Assembly: GCF_021155765.1 (NCBI RefSeq)
Contig: NC_060112.1
Coordinates: 19,096,001 to 19,160,000 of the forward strand
From: Diprion similis
Lineage: Eukaryota > Arthropoda > Insecta > Hymenoptera > Diprionidae
Length of the DNA: 64,000 nt
Direction: 5' to 3'
This document shows, in pieces, positions 1 to 13,100 of the stretch. The position numbers and the translations under genes were made by a program. Below the pieces are notes generated by a model, which ran no database searches, had not been told where the DNA came from, and was given only the letters and a program-made list of their open reading frames with translations. Every line of letters starts with the position of its first letter. Position 1 is the stretch's first letter.

Positions 1-3000
1 ACCGTGTCACGCGTCAGTTTGGAAAATGATTAAAACACAAGAAAAAAAGGACCGAACAATGGGCTCCGATTATATGGGCACGACAAGTGCTAATGTCGCG
101 TGCATTCTCCTACACAATGACTAAAACACGAGAAAAACAGAATCAAACGTTGTAAGCTTCGAATTTTCCCAGATTATGCATATCAACCGTGTCACGCGTC
201 AGTTTGGAAAATGATTAAAACACAAGAAAAACAGGACCGAACAATGGGCTTCGATTATATGGGCATGACAAGTGCTAACGTCGCGTGCATTCTCCTACAA
301 AATGACTAAAACACAAGAAAAACAGAATCAAACGTTGTAAGCTTTGAATTTTCCCAGATTATGCATATCAACCGTGTCACGCGTCAGTTTGGAAAATGAT
401 TAAAACACGAGAAAAACAGGACCGAACAATGGGCTTCGATTATATGGGGATGATAAGTGCTAACGTCGCGTGCATCATCCTACAAAATGACTAAAACACA
501 AGAAAAACAGAATCAAACAATGTAGGCTTCGAATTTTCCCAGATTATGCATATCAACCGTGTCACGTGTCAGTTTGGGGGATGATTAAAACACAAGAAAA
601 ACAGGACCGAACAATGGGCTTCGATTATATGGGCATGACAAGTGCTAGCGTCGCGTGCATTTTCCACAAAATGACTCAAACACAAGAAAAACAGAATCGA
701 ACAATGTAAGCTCTGAATTTTCCCAGATTATGCATATCAACCGTGTTACACGTCAGTTTGGAGAATGATTAAAACACAAGAAAAACAGGACCGAACAATG
801 GGCTTCGATTATATGAGGATGACAAGTGCTAACGTCGCGTGCATTCTTCTACAAAATGACTAAAACACAAGAAAAACAGAATCAAACGATGTAAGCTCTG
901 AATTTTCTCAGGTTATGCATATCAACCGGGTCACGCGTCAGTTTGGAGAATGATTAAAACACAAGAAAAACAGGACCGAACAATGGGCTTCGATTATATG
1001 AGGATGATAAGTGCTAACGTCCGTGCATTCTCCTACAAAATGACTAAAACACAAGAAAAACAGAATAAAACGTTGTAAGCTTCGAATTTTCCCAGATTAT
1101 GCATATCAACCGTGTCACGCGTCAGTTTGGAAAATGTTTAAAACACAAGAAAAACAGGACCGAACAATGGGCTTCGATTATATGGGCATGACAAGTGCTA
1201 ACGTCGCGTGCATTCTCCTACAAAATGACTAAAACACAAGAAAAACAGAATCAAACGATGTAAGCTTTGAATTTTCCCAGATTATGCACATCAACCGTGT
1301 CACGCGTCAGTTTGGAAAATGATTAAAACACAAGAAAAACAGGACCGAACAATGGGCTCCGATTATATGGGCATGACAAGTGCTAATGTCGCGTGCATTC
1401 TCCTACAAAATGACTAAAACACAAGAAAAACAGAATCAAACGTTGTAAGCTTCGAATTTTCCCAGATTATGCATATCAACCGTGTCACGCGTCAGTTTGG
1501 AAAATGATTGAAACACAAGAAAAACAGGACCGAACAATGGGCTTCGATTGTATGGGCATGACAAGTGCTAACGTCGCGTGCATTCACCTACAAAATGACT
1601 AAAACACAAGAAAAACAGAATCAAACGATGTAAGCTTTGAATTTTCGCAGATTATGCATATCAACCGTGTCACGCGTCAGTTTGAAAAATGATTAAAACA
1701 CAAGAAAAACAGGACCGAACAATGGGCTTCGATTATATGGGCATGACAAGTGCTAACGTCGCGTGCATTTTCGACAAAATGACTAAAACACAAGAAAAAC
1801 AGAATCAAACGATGTAAGCTCTGAATTTTTCAAGATTATGCATATCAACCGTGTCACGCGTCAGTTTGGAAAATGATTAAAACACAAGAAAAACAGGACT
1901 GAACAATGGGCTTCGATTATATGGGCATGACAAGTGCTAACGTCGCGTGCATTTTCGACAAAATGACTAAAACACAAGAAAAACAGAATCAAACGATGTA
2001 AGCTCTGAATTTTTCAAGATTATGCATATCAACCGTGTCACGCGTCAGTTTGGAAAATGATTAAAACACAAGAAAAACAGGACCGAACAATGGGCTTCGA
2101 TTATATGGGCATGACAAGTGCTAACGTCGCGTGCATTCTCCTACAAAATGACTAAAACACAAGTAAAACAGAATCAAACGTTGTAAGCTTTGAATTTCCC
2201 CAGATTATGCATATCAACCGTGTCACGCGTCAGTTTGGAAAATGATTAAAACACAAGAAAAACAGGACCAAACAATGGGCTTCGATTATATGGGCATGAC
2301 AAGTGCTAACGTCGCGTGCATTCTCCTACAAAATGACTAAAACACAAGAAAAACAGAATCAAACGATGTAAGCTTTGAATTTTCCCAGATTATGCATATC
2401 AACCGTGTCACGCGTCAGTTTGGAAAATGATTAAAACACAAGAAAAACAGGACCGAACAATAGGCTTCGATTATATGGGCATGACAAGTGCTAACGTCGC
2501 GTGCATTTTCGACAAAATGACTAAAACACAAGAAAAACAGAATCAAACGATTTAAGCTCCGAATTTTCCCAGATTATGCATATCAATCGGGTCACGCGTC
2601 AGTTTGGAGAATGATTAAAACACAAGAAAAACAGGACCGAACAATGGGCTTCGATTATATGAGGATGACAAGTGCTAACGTCGCGTGCATTCTCCTACAA
2701 AATGACTAAAACACAAGAAAAACAGAATCAAACGATGTAAGCTCTGAATTTTCTCAGATTATGCATATCAACCGGGTCACGCGTCAGTTTGGAGAATGAT
2801 TAAAACACAAGAAAAACAGGACCGAACAATGGGCTTCGATTATATGAGGATGACAAGTGCTAACGTCCGTGCATTCTCCTACAAAATGACTAAAACACAA
2901 GAAAAACAGAATCAAACGTTGTAAGCTTCGAATTTTCCCAGATTATGCATATCAACCGTGTCACGCGTCAGTTTGGAAAATGATTAAAACACAAGAAAAA

Positions 3001-4720
3001 CAGGACCGAACAATGGGCTTCGATTTTATGGGCATGACAAGTGCTCACGTCGCGTGCATTCTCCTACAAAATGACTAAAACACAAGAAAAACAGAATCAA
3101 ACGATGTAAGCTTTGAATTTTCCCAGATTATGCACATCAACCGTGTCACGCGTCAGTTTGGAAAATGATTAAAACACAAGAAAAAAAGGACCGAACAATG
3201 GGCTCCGATTATATGGGCACGACAAGTGCTAATGTCGCGTGCATTCTCCTACACAATGACTAAAACACGAGAAAAACAGAATCAAACGTTGTAAGCTTCG
3301 AATTTTCCCAGATTATGCATATCAACCGTGTCACGCGTCAGTTTGGAAAATGATTAAAACACAAGAAAAACAGGACCGAACAATGGGCTTCGATTATATG
3401 GGCATGACAAGTGCTAACGTCGCGTGCATTCTCCTACAAAATGACTAAAACACAAGAAAAACAGAATCAAACGTTGTAAGCTTTGAATTTTCCCAGATTA
3501 TGCATATCAACCGTGTCACGCGTCAGTTTGGAAAATGATTAAAACACGAGAAAAACAGGACCGAACAATGGGCTTCGATTATATGGGGATGATAAGTGCT
3601 AACGTCGCGTGCATCATCCTACAAAATGACTAAAACACAAGAAAAACAGAATCAAACAATGTAGGCTTCGAATTTTCCCAGATTATGCATATCAACCGTG
3701 TCACGTGTCAGTTTGGGGGATGATTAAAACACAAGAAAAACAGGACCGAACAATGGGCTTCGATTATATGGGCATGACAAGTGCTAGCGTCGCGTGCATT
3801 TTCCACAAAATGACTCAAACACAAGAAAAACAGAATCGAACAATGTAAGCTCTGAATTTTCCCAGATTATGCATATCAACCGTGTTACACGTCAGTTTGG
3901 AGAATGATTAAAACACAAGAAAAACAGGACCGAACAATGGGCTTCGATTATATGAGGATGACAAGTGCTAACGTCGCGTGCATTCTCCTACAAAATGACT
4001 AAAACACAAGAAAAACAGAATCAAACGATGTAAGCTCTGAATTTTCTCAGATTATGCATATCAACCGGGTCACGCGTCAGTTTGGAGAATGATTAAAACA
4101 CAAGAAAAACAGGACCGAACAATGGGCTTCGATTATATGAGGATGATAAGTGCTAACGTCCGTGCATTCTCCTACAAAATGACTAAAACACAAGAAAAAC
4201 AGAATAAAACGTTGTAAGCTTCGAATTTTCCCAGATTATGCATATCAGCCGTGTCACGCGTCAGTTTGGAAAATGTTTAAAACACAAGAAAAACAGGACC
4301 GAACATTGGGCTTCGATTATATGGGCATGACAAGTGCTAACGTCGCGTGCATTCTCCTACAAAATGACTAAAACACAAGAAAAACAGAATCAAACGATGT
4401 AAGCTTTGAATTTTCCCAGATTATGCACATCAACCGTGTCACGCGTCAGTTTGGAAAATGATTAAAACACAAGAAAAACAGGACCGAACAATGGGCTCCG
4501 ATTATATGGTAATGACAAGTGCTAATGTCGCGTGCATTCTCCTACAAAATGACTAAAACACAAGAAAAACAGAATCAAACGTTGTAAGCTTCGAATTTTC
4601 CCAGATTATGCATATCAACCGTGTCACGCGTCAGTTTGGAAAATGATTAAAACACAAGAAAAACAGGACCGAACAATGGGCTTCGATTGTATGGGCATGA
4701 CAAGTGCTAACGTCGCGTGC
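1..4720 (+). repeat. 3,139-bp higher-order duplication within satellite 1
   Basis: The stretch 1 to about 1,580 is repeated almost base for base at 3,140 to about 4,720, an offset of 3,139 bp or 17 monomers. Rare variants recur in the same order: the A-rich GAAAAAAAGGACC and TACACAATGAC in the first unit, CACGTGTCAGTTTGGGGG in the fourth, TGACTCAAACACAAG in the same unit, GTTACACGTCAG, then CAGAATAAAACG and AAAATGTTTAAAAC. Only a handful of single-base differences were seen, for example TATCAACC against TATCAGCC near 4,247. The intervening monomers, about 1,580-3,139, are of other subtypes. Confidence 0.9.
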
Positions 4721-5540
4721 ATTCTCCTACAAAATGACTAAAACACAAGAAAAACAGAATCAAACGTTGTAAGCTTCAAATTTTCCCAGATTATGCATAT
4801 CAACCGTGTCACGCGTCAGTTTGGAAAATGATTAAAACACGAGAAAAACAGGACCGAACAATGGGCTTCGATTATATGGGGATGATAAGTGCTAACGTCG
4901 CGTGCATCATCCTACAAAATGACTAAAACACAAGAAAAACAGAATCAAACAATGTAAGCTTCGAATTTTCCTAGATTATGCATATCAACCGTGTCACGCG
5001 TCAGTTTGGAAAATGATTAAAACACAAGAAAAACAGGACCGAACAATGGGCATCGATTATATGGGCATGACAAGTGCTAACGTCGCGTGCATTTCCGACA
5101 AAATGACTAAAACACAAGAAAAACAGAATCAAACGATGTAAGCTCTGAATTTTTCAAGATTATGCATATCAACCGTGTCACGCGTCAGTTTGGAGAATGA
5201 TTAAAACACAAGAAAAACAGGACCGAACAATGGGCTTCGATTATATGGGCATGACAAGTGCTAACGTCGCGTGCATTCACCTACAAAATGACTAAAACAC
5301 AAGAAAAACAGAATCAAACGATGTAAGCTTTGAATTTTCGCAGATTATGCATATCAACCGTGTCACGCGTCAGTTTGGAAAATGATTAAAACACAAGAAA
5401 AACAGGACCGAACAATGGGCTTCGATTATATGGGCATGACAAGTGCTAACGTCGCGTGCATTTTCGACAAAATGACTAAAACACAAGAAAAACAGAATCA
5501 AACGATGTAAGCTTTGAATTTTCCCAGATTATGCATATCA

Positions 5541-8500
5541 ACCGTGTCACGCGTCAGTTTGGAAAATGATTAAAACACAAGAAAAACAGGACCGAACAAT
5601 GGGCTTCGATTATATGGGCATGACAAGTGCTAACGTCGCGTGCATTTTCGACAAAATGACTAAAACACAAGAAAAACAGAATCAAACGATGTAAGCTCTG
5701 AATTTTTCAAGATTATGCATATCAACCGTGTCACGCGTCAGTTTGGAAAATGATTAAAACACAAGAAAAACAGGACCGAACAATGGGCTTCGATTATATG
5801 GGCATGACAAGTGCTAACGTCGCGTGCATTTTCGACAAAATGACTAAAACACAAGAAAAACAGAATCAAACGATGTAAGCTCTGAATTTTTCAAGATTAT
5901 GCATATCAACCGTGTCACGCGTCAGTTTGGAAAATGATTAAAACACAAGAAAAACAGGACCGAACAATGGGCTTCGATTATATGGGCATGACAAGTACTA
6001 ACGTCGCGTGCATTTTCCTCCAAAATGACTAAAACACAAGAAAAACAGAATCAAACAATGTAAGCTTCGAATTTTCCCAGATTATGCATATCAACCGTGT
6101 CACGCGTCAGTTTGGAAAATGATTAAAACACAAGAAAAACAGGACCGAACAATGGGCTCCGATTATATGGGCATGAAAAGTGCTAATGTCGCGTGCATTC
6201 TCCTACAAAATGACTAAAACACAAGAAAAATAGAATCAAACGTTGTAAGCTTTGAATTTTCCCAGATTATGCATATCAACCGTGTCACGCGTCAGTTTGG
6301 AAAATGATTAAAACACAAGAAAAACAGGACCGAACAATGGGCTTCGATTGTATGGGCATGACAAGTGCTAACGTCGCGTGCATTCTCCTACAAAATGACT
6401 AAAACACAAGAAAAACAGAATCAAACGTTGTAAGCTTTAAATTTTCCCAGATTATGCATATCAACCGTGTCACGCGTCAGTTTGGAAAATGATTAAAACA
6501 CGAGAAAAACAGGACCGAACAATGGGCTTCGATTATATGAGGATGATAAGTGCTAACGTCGCGTGCATCATCCTACAAAATGACTAAAACACAAGAAAAA
6601 CAGAATCAAACAATGTAAGCTTCGAATTTCCCTAGATTATGCATATCAACCGTGTCACGCGTCAGTTTGGAAAATGATTAAAACACAAGAAAAACAGGAC
6701 CGAACAATGGGCATCGATTATATGGGCATGACAAGTGCTAACGTCGCGTGCATTTCCGACAAAATGACTAAAACACAAGAAAAACAGAATCAAACGATGT
6801 AAGCTCTGAATTTTTCAAGATTATGCATATCAACCGTGTCACGCGTCAGTTTGGAGAATGATTAAAACACAAGAAAAACAGGACCGAACAATGGGCTTCG
6901 ATTATATGGGCATGACAAGTGCTAACGTCGCGTGCATTCACCTACAAAATGACTAAAACACAAGAAAAACAGAATCAAACGATGTAAGCTTTGAATTTTC
7001 GCAGATTATGCATATCAACCGTGTCACGCGTCAGTTTGGAAAATGATTAAAACACAAGAAAAACAGGACCGAACAATGGGCTTCGATTATATGGGCATGA
7101 CAAGTGCTAACGTCGCGTGCATTTTCGACAAAATGACTAAAACACAAGAAAAACAGAATCAAACGATGTAAGCTTTGAATTTTCCCAGATTATGCATATC
7201 AACCGTGTCACGCGTCAGTTTGGAAAATGATTAAAACACAAGAAAAACAGGACCGAACAATGGGCTTCGATTATATGGGCATGACAAGTGCTAACGTCGC
7301 GTGCATTTTCGACAAAATGACTAAAACACAAGAAAAACAGAATCAAACGATGTAAGCTCTGAATTTTTCAAGATTATGCATATCAACCGTGTCACGCGTC
7401 AGTTTGGAAAATGATTAAAACACAAGAAAAACAGGACCGAACAATGGGCTTCGATTATATGGGCATGACAAGTACTAACGTCGCGTGCATTTTCCTCCAA
7501 AATGACTATAACACAAGAAAAACAGAATCAAACAATGTAAGCTTCGAATTTTCTTAGATTATGCATATCAACCGTGTAACGCGTCAGTTTGGAAAATGAT
7601 TAAAACACAAGAAAAACAGGACCGAACAATGGGCTTCGATTATATGGGCATGACAAGTGCTAACGTCGCGTGCATTTTCGACAAAATGACTAAAACACAA
7701 GAAAAACAGAATCAAACGATGTAAGCTTTGAATTTTCCCAGATTATGCATATCAACCGTGTCACGCGTCAGTTTGGAAAATGATTAAAACACAAGAAAAA
7801 CAGGACCGAACAATGGGCTTCGATTATATGGGCATGACAAGTGCTAACGTCGCGTGCATTTTCGACAAAATGACTAAAACACAAGAAAAACAGAATCAAA
7901 CGATGTAAGCTCTGAATTTTTCAAGATTATGCATATCAACCGTGTCACGCGTCAGTTTGGAAAATGATTAAAACACAAGAAAAACAGGACCGAACAATGG
8001 GCTTCGATTATATGGGCATGACAAGTACTAACGTCGCGTGCATTTTCCTCCAAAATGACTAAAACACAAGAAAAACAGAATCAAACAATGTAAGCTTCGA
8101 ATTTTCCCAGATTATGCATATCAACCGTGTCACGCGTCAGTTTGGAAAATGATTAAAACACAAGAAAAACAGGACCGAACAATGGGCTCCGATTATATGG
8201 GCATGAAAAGTGCTAATGTCGCGTGCATTCTCCTACAAAATGACTAAAACACAAGAAAAATAGAATCAAACGTTGTAAGCTTTGAATTTTCCCAGATTAT
8301 GCATATCAACCGTGTCACGCGTCAGTTTGGAAAATGATTAAAACACAAGAAAAACAGGACCGAACAATGGGCTTCGATTGTATGGGCATGACAAGTGCTA
8401 ACGTCGCGTGCATTCTCCTACAAAATGACTAAAACACAAGAAAAACAGAATCAAACGTTGTAAGCTTTAAATTTTCCCAGATTATGCATATCAACCGTGT

Positions 8501-10140
8501 CACGCGTCAGTTTGGAAAATGATTAAAACACGAGAAAAACAGGACCGAACAATGGGCTTCGATTATATGAGGATGATAAGTGCTAACGTCGCGTGCATCA
8601 TCCTACAAAATGACTAAAACACAAGAAAAACAGAATCAAACAATGTAAGCTTCGAATTTCCCTAGATTATGCATATCAACCGTGTCACGCGTCAGTTTGG
8701 AAAATGATTAAAACACAAGAAAAACAGGACCGAACAATGGGCATCGATTATATGGGCATGACAAGTGCTAACGTCGCGTGCATTTCCGACAAAATGACTA
8801 AAACACAAGAAAAACAGAATCAAACGATGTAAGCTCTGAATTTTTCAAGATTATGCATATCAACCGTGTCACGCGTCAGTTTGGAGAATGATTAAAACAC
8901 AAGAAAAACAGGACCGAACAATGGGCTTCGATTATATGGGCATGACAAGTGCTAACGTCGCGTGCATTCACCTACAAAATGACTAAAACACAAGAAAAAC
9001 AGAATCAAACGATGTAAGCTTTGAATTTTCGCAGATTATGCATATCAACCGTGTCACGCGTCAGTTTGGAAAATGATTAAAACACAAGAAAAACAGGACC
9101 GAACAATGGGCTTCGATTATATGGGCATGACAAGTGCTAACGTCGCGTGCATTTTCGACAAAATGACTAAAACACAAGAAAAACAGAATCAAACGATGTA
9201 AGCTTTGAATTTTCCCAGATTATGCATATCAACCGTGTCACGCGTCAGTTTGGAAAATGATTAAAACACAAGAAAAACAGGACCGAACAATGGGCTTCGA
9301 TTATATGGGCATGACAAGTGCTAACGTCGCGTGCATTTTCGACAAAATGACTAAAACACAAGAAAAACAGAATCAAACGATGTAAGCTCTGAATTTTTCA
9401 AGATTATGCATATCAACCGTGTCACGCGTCAGTTTGGAAAATGATTAAAACACAAGAAAAACAGGACCGAACAATGGGCTTCGATTATATGGGCATGACA
9501 AGTACTAACGTCGCGTGCATTTTCCTCCAAAATGACTAAAACACAAGAAAAACAGAATCAAACAATGTAAGCTTCGAATTTTCTTAGATTATGCATATCA
9601 ACCGTGTAACGCGTCAGTTTGGAAAATGATTAAAACACAAGAAAAACAGGACCGAACAATGGGCTTCGATTATATGGGCATGACAAGTGCTAACGTCGCG
9701 TGCATTTTCGACAAAATGACTAAAACACAAGAAAAACAGAATCAAACGATGTAAGCTTTGAATTTTCCCAGATTATGCATATCAACCGTGTCACGCGTCA
9801 GTTTGGAAAATGATTAAAACACAAGAAAAACAGGACCGAACAATGGGCTTCGATTATATGGGCATGACAAGTGCTAACGTCGCATGCATTTTCGACAAAA
9901 TGACTAAAACACAAGAAAAACAGAATCAAACGATGTAAGCTCTGAATTTTTCAAGATTATGCATATCAACCGTGTCACGCGTCAGTTTGGAAAATGATTA
10001 AAACACAAGAAAAACAGGACCGAACAATGGGCTTCGATTATATGGGCATGACAAGTACTAACGTCGCGTGCATTTTCCTCCAAAATGACTAAAACACAAG
10101 AAAAACAGAATCAAACAATGTAAGCTTCGAATTTTCCCAG
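5541..10140 (+). repeat. 2,030-bp (11-mer) higher-order repeat block in satellite 1
   Basis: Two complete copies (5,541-7,570 and 7,571-9,600) and the first three monomers of a third (9,601 to about 10,140) lie head to tail. Diagnostic variants recur at exactly 2,030 bp: ACAAGTACTA at 5,991 and 8,021, AGTACTAACG at 7,471 and 9,501, CCGTGTAACGCG at 7,572 and 9,602, and GGGCATCGATT with CATTTCCGAC near 6,711 and 8,741. Part of the same monomer order is also seen upstream at about 4,780-5,540, offset 1,662 bp (9 monomers). Confidence 0.9.
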
Positions 10141-13100
10141 ATTATGCATATCAACCGTGTCACGCGTCAGTTTGGAAAATGATTAAAACACAAGAAAAAC
10201 AGGACCGAACAATGGGCTTCGATTATATGGGCATGACAAGTGCTAACGTCGCGTGCATTTTCCTCAAAAATGACTAAAACACAAGAAAAACAGAATCAAA
10301 CGATGTAAGCTTTGAATTTACCTAGATTATGCATATCAACCGTGTCACGCGTTAGTTCGGAAAATGATTAAAACACAAGAAAAACAGGACCGAACAATGG
10401 GCTTCGATTATATGGGCATGACAAGTGCTAATGTCGCGTGCATTTTCGACAGAATGACTAAAACACAAGAAAAACAGAATCAAACGATGTAAGCTCTGAA
10501 TTTTTCAAGATTATGCATATCAACCGTGTCACGCGTCAGTTTGGAAAATGATTAAAACACAAGAAAAACAGGACCGAACAATGGGCTCCGATTATATGAG
10601 GATGACAAGTGCTAACGTCGCGTGCATTCTCCTACAAAATGACTAAAACACGAGAAAAACAGAATCAAACGATGTAAGCTCTGAATTTTCTCAGATGATG
10701 CATATCAACCGGGTCACGCGTCAGTTTGGAGAATGATTAAAACACAAGAAAAACAGGACCGAACAATGGGCTTCGATTATATGAGGATGACAAGTGCTAA
10801 CGTCCGTGCATTCTCCTACAAAATGACTAAAACACAAGAAAAACAGAATCAAACGTTGTAAGCTTCGAATTTTCCCAGATTATGCATATCAACCGTGTCA
10901 CGCGTCAGTTTGGAAAATGATTAAAACACAAGAAAAACAGGACCGAACAATGGGCTTCGATTATATGGGCATGACAAGTGCTAACGTCGCGTGCATTCTC
11001 CTACAAAATGACTAAAACACAAGAAAAACAGAATCAAACGATGTAAGCTTTGAATTTTCCCAGATTATGCACATCAACCGTGTCACGCGTCAGTTTGGAA
11101 AATGATTAAAACACAAGAAAAACAGGACCGAACAATGGGCTTCGATTATATGGGCATGACAAGTGCTAATGTCGCGTGCATTCTCCTACAAAATGACTAA
11201 AACACAAGAAAAACAGAATCAAACGTTGTAAGCTTCGAATTTTCCCAGATTATGCATATCAACCGTGTCACGCGTCAGTTTGGAAAATGATTAAAACACA
11301 AGAAAAACAGGACCGAACAATGGGCTTCGATTATATGGGCATGACAAGTACTAACGTCGCGTGCATTTTCCTCCAAAATGACTAAAACACAAGAAAAACA
11401 GAATCAAACAATGTAAGCTTCGAATTTTCCTAGATTATGCATATCAACCGTGTCACGCGTCAGTTTGGAAAATGATTAAAACACAAGAAAAACAGGACCG
11501 AACAATGGGCTTCGATTATATGGGCATGACAAGTGCTAACGTCGCGTGCATTTTCCTCAGAAATGACTAAAACACAAGAAAAACAGAATCAAACGATGTA
11601 AGCTTTGAATTTACCTAGATTATGCATATCAACCGTGTCACGCGTTAGTTCGGAAAATGATTAAAACACAAGAAAAACAGGACCGAACAATGGGCTTCGA
11701 TTATATGGGCATGACAAGTGCTAATGTCGCGTGCATTTTCGACAGAATGACTAAAACACAAGAAAAACAGAATCAAACGATGTAAGCTCTGAATTTTTCA
11801 AGATTATGCATATCAACCGTGTCACGCGTCAGTTTGGAAAATGATTAAAACACAAGAAAAACAGGACCGAACAATGGGCTCCGATTATATTAGGATGACA
11901 AGTGCTAACGTCGCGTGCATTCTCCTACAAAATGACTAAAACACAAGAAAAACAGAATCAAACGATGTAAGCTCTGAATTTTCTCAGATGATGCATATCA
12001 ACCGGGTCACGCGTCAGTTTGGAGAATGATTAAAACACAAGAAAAACAGGACCGAACAATGGGCTTCGATTATATGAGGATGACAAGTGCTAACGTCCGT
12101 GCATTCTCCTACAAAATGACTAAAACACAAGAAAAACAGAATCAAACGTTGTAAGCTTCGAATTTTCCCAGATTATGCATATCAACCGTGTCACGCGTCA
12201 GTTTGGAAAATGATTAAAACACAAGAAAAACAGGACCGAACAATGGGCTTCGATTATATGGGCATGACAAGTGCTAACGTCGCGTGCATTCTCCTACAAA
12301 ATGACTAAAACACAAGAAAAACAGAATCAAACGATGTAAGCTTTGAATTTTCCCAGATTATGCACATCAACCGTGTCACGCGTCAGTTTGGAAAATGATT
12401 AAAACACAAGAAAAACAGGACCGAACAATGGGCTCCGATTATATGGGCATGACAAGTGCTAATGTCGCGTGCATTCTCCTACAAAATGACTAAAACACAA
12501 GAAAAACAGAATCAAACGTTGTAAGCTTCGAATTTTCCCAGATTATGCATATCAACCGTGTCACGCGTCAGTTTGGAAAATGATTAAAACACAAGAAAAA
12601 CAGGACCGAACAATGGGCTTCGATTATATGGGCATGACAAGTGCTAACGTCGCGTGCATTCTCCTACAAAATGACTAAAACACAAGAAAAACAGAATCAA
12701 ACGTTGTAAGCTTTGAATTTTCCCAGATTATGCATATCAACCGTGTCACGCGTCAGTTTGGAAAATGATTAAAACACGAGAAAAACAGGACCGAACAATG
12801 GGCTTCGATTATATGGGGATGATAAGTGCTAACGTCGCGTGCATCATCCTACAAAATGACTAAAACACAAGAAAAACAGAATCAAACAATGTAAGCTTCG
12901 AATTTTCCTAGATTATGCATATCAACCGTGTCACGCGTCAGTTTGGAAAATGATTAAAACACAAGAAAAACAGGACCGAACAATGGGCATCGATTATATG
13001 GGCATGACAAGTGCTAACGTCGCGTGCATTTTCCTCAAAAATGACTAAAACACAAGAAAAACAGAATCAAACGATGTAAGCTTTGAATTTACCTAGATTA

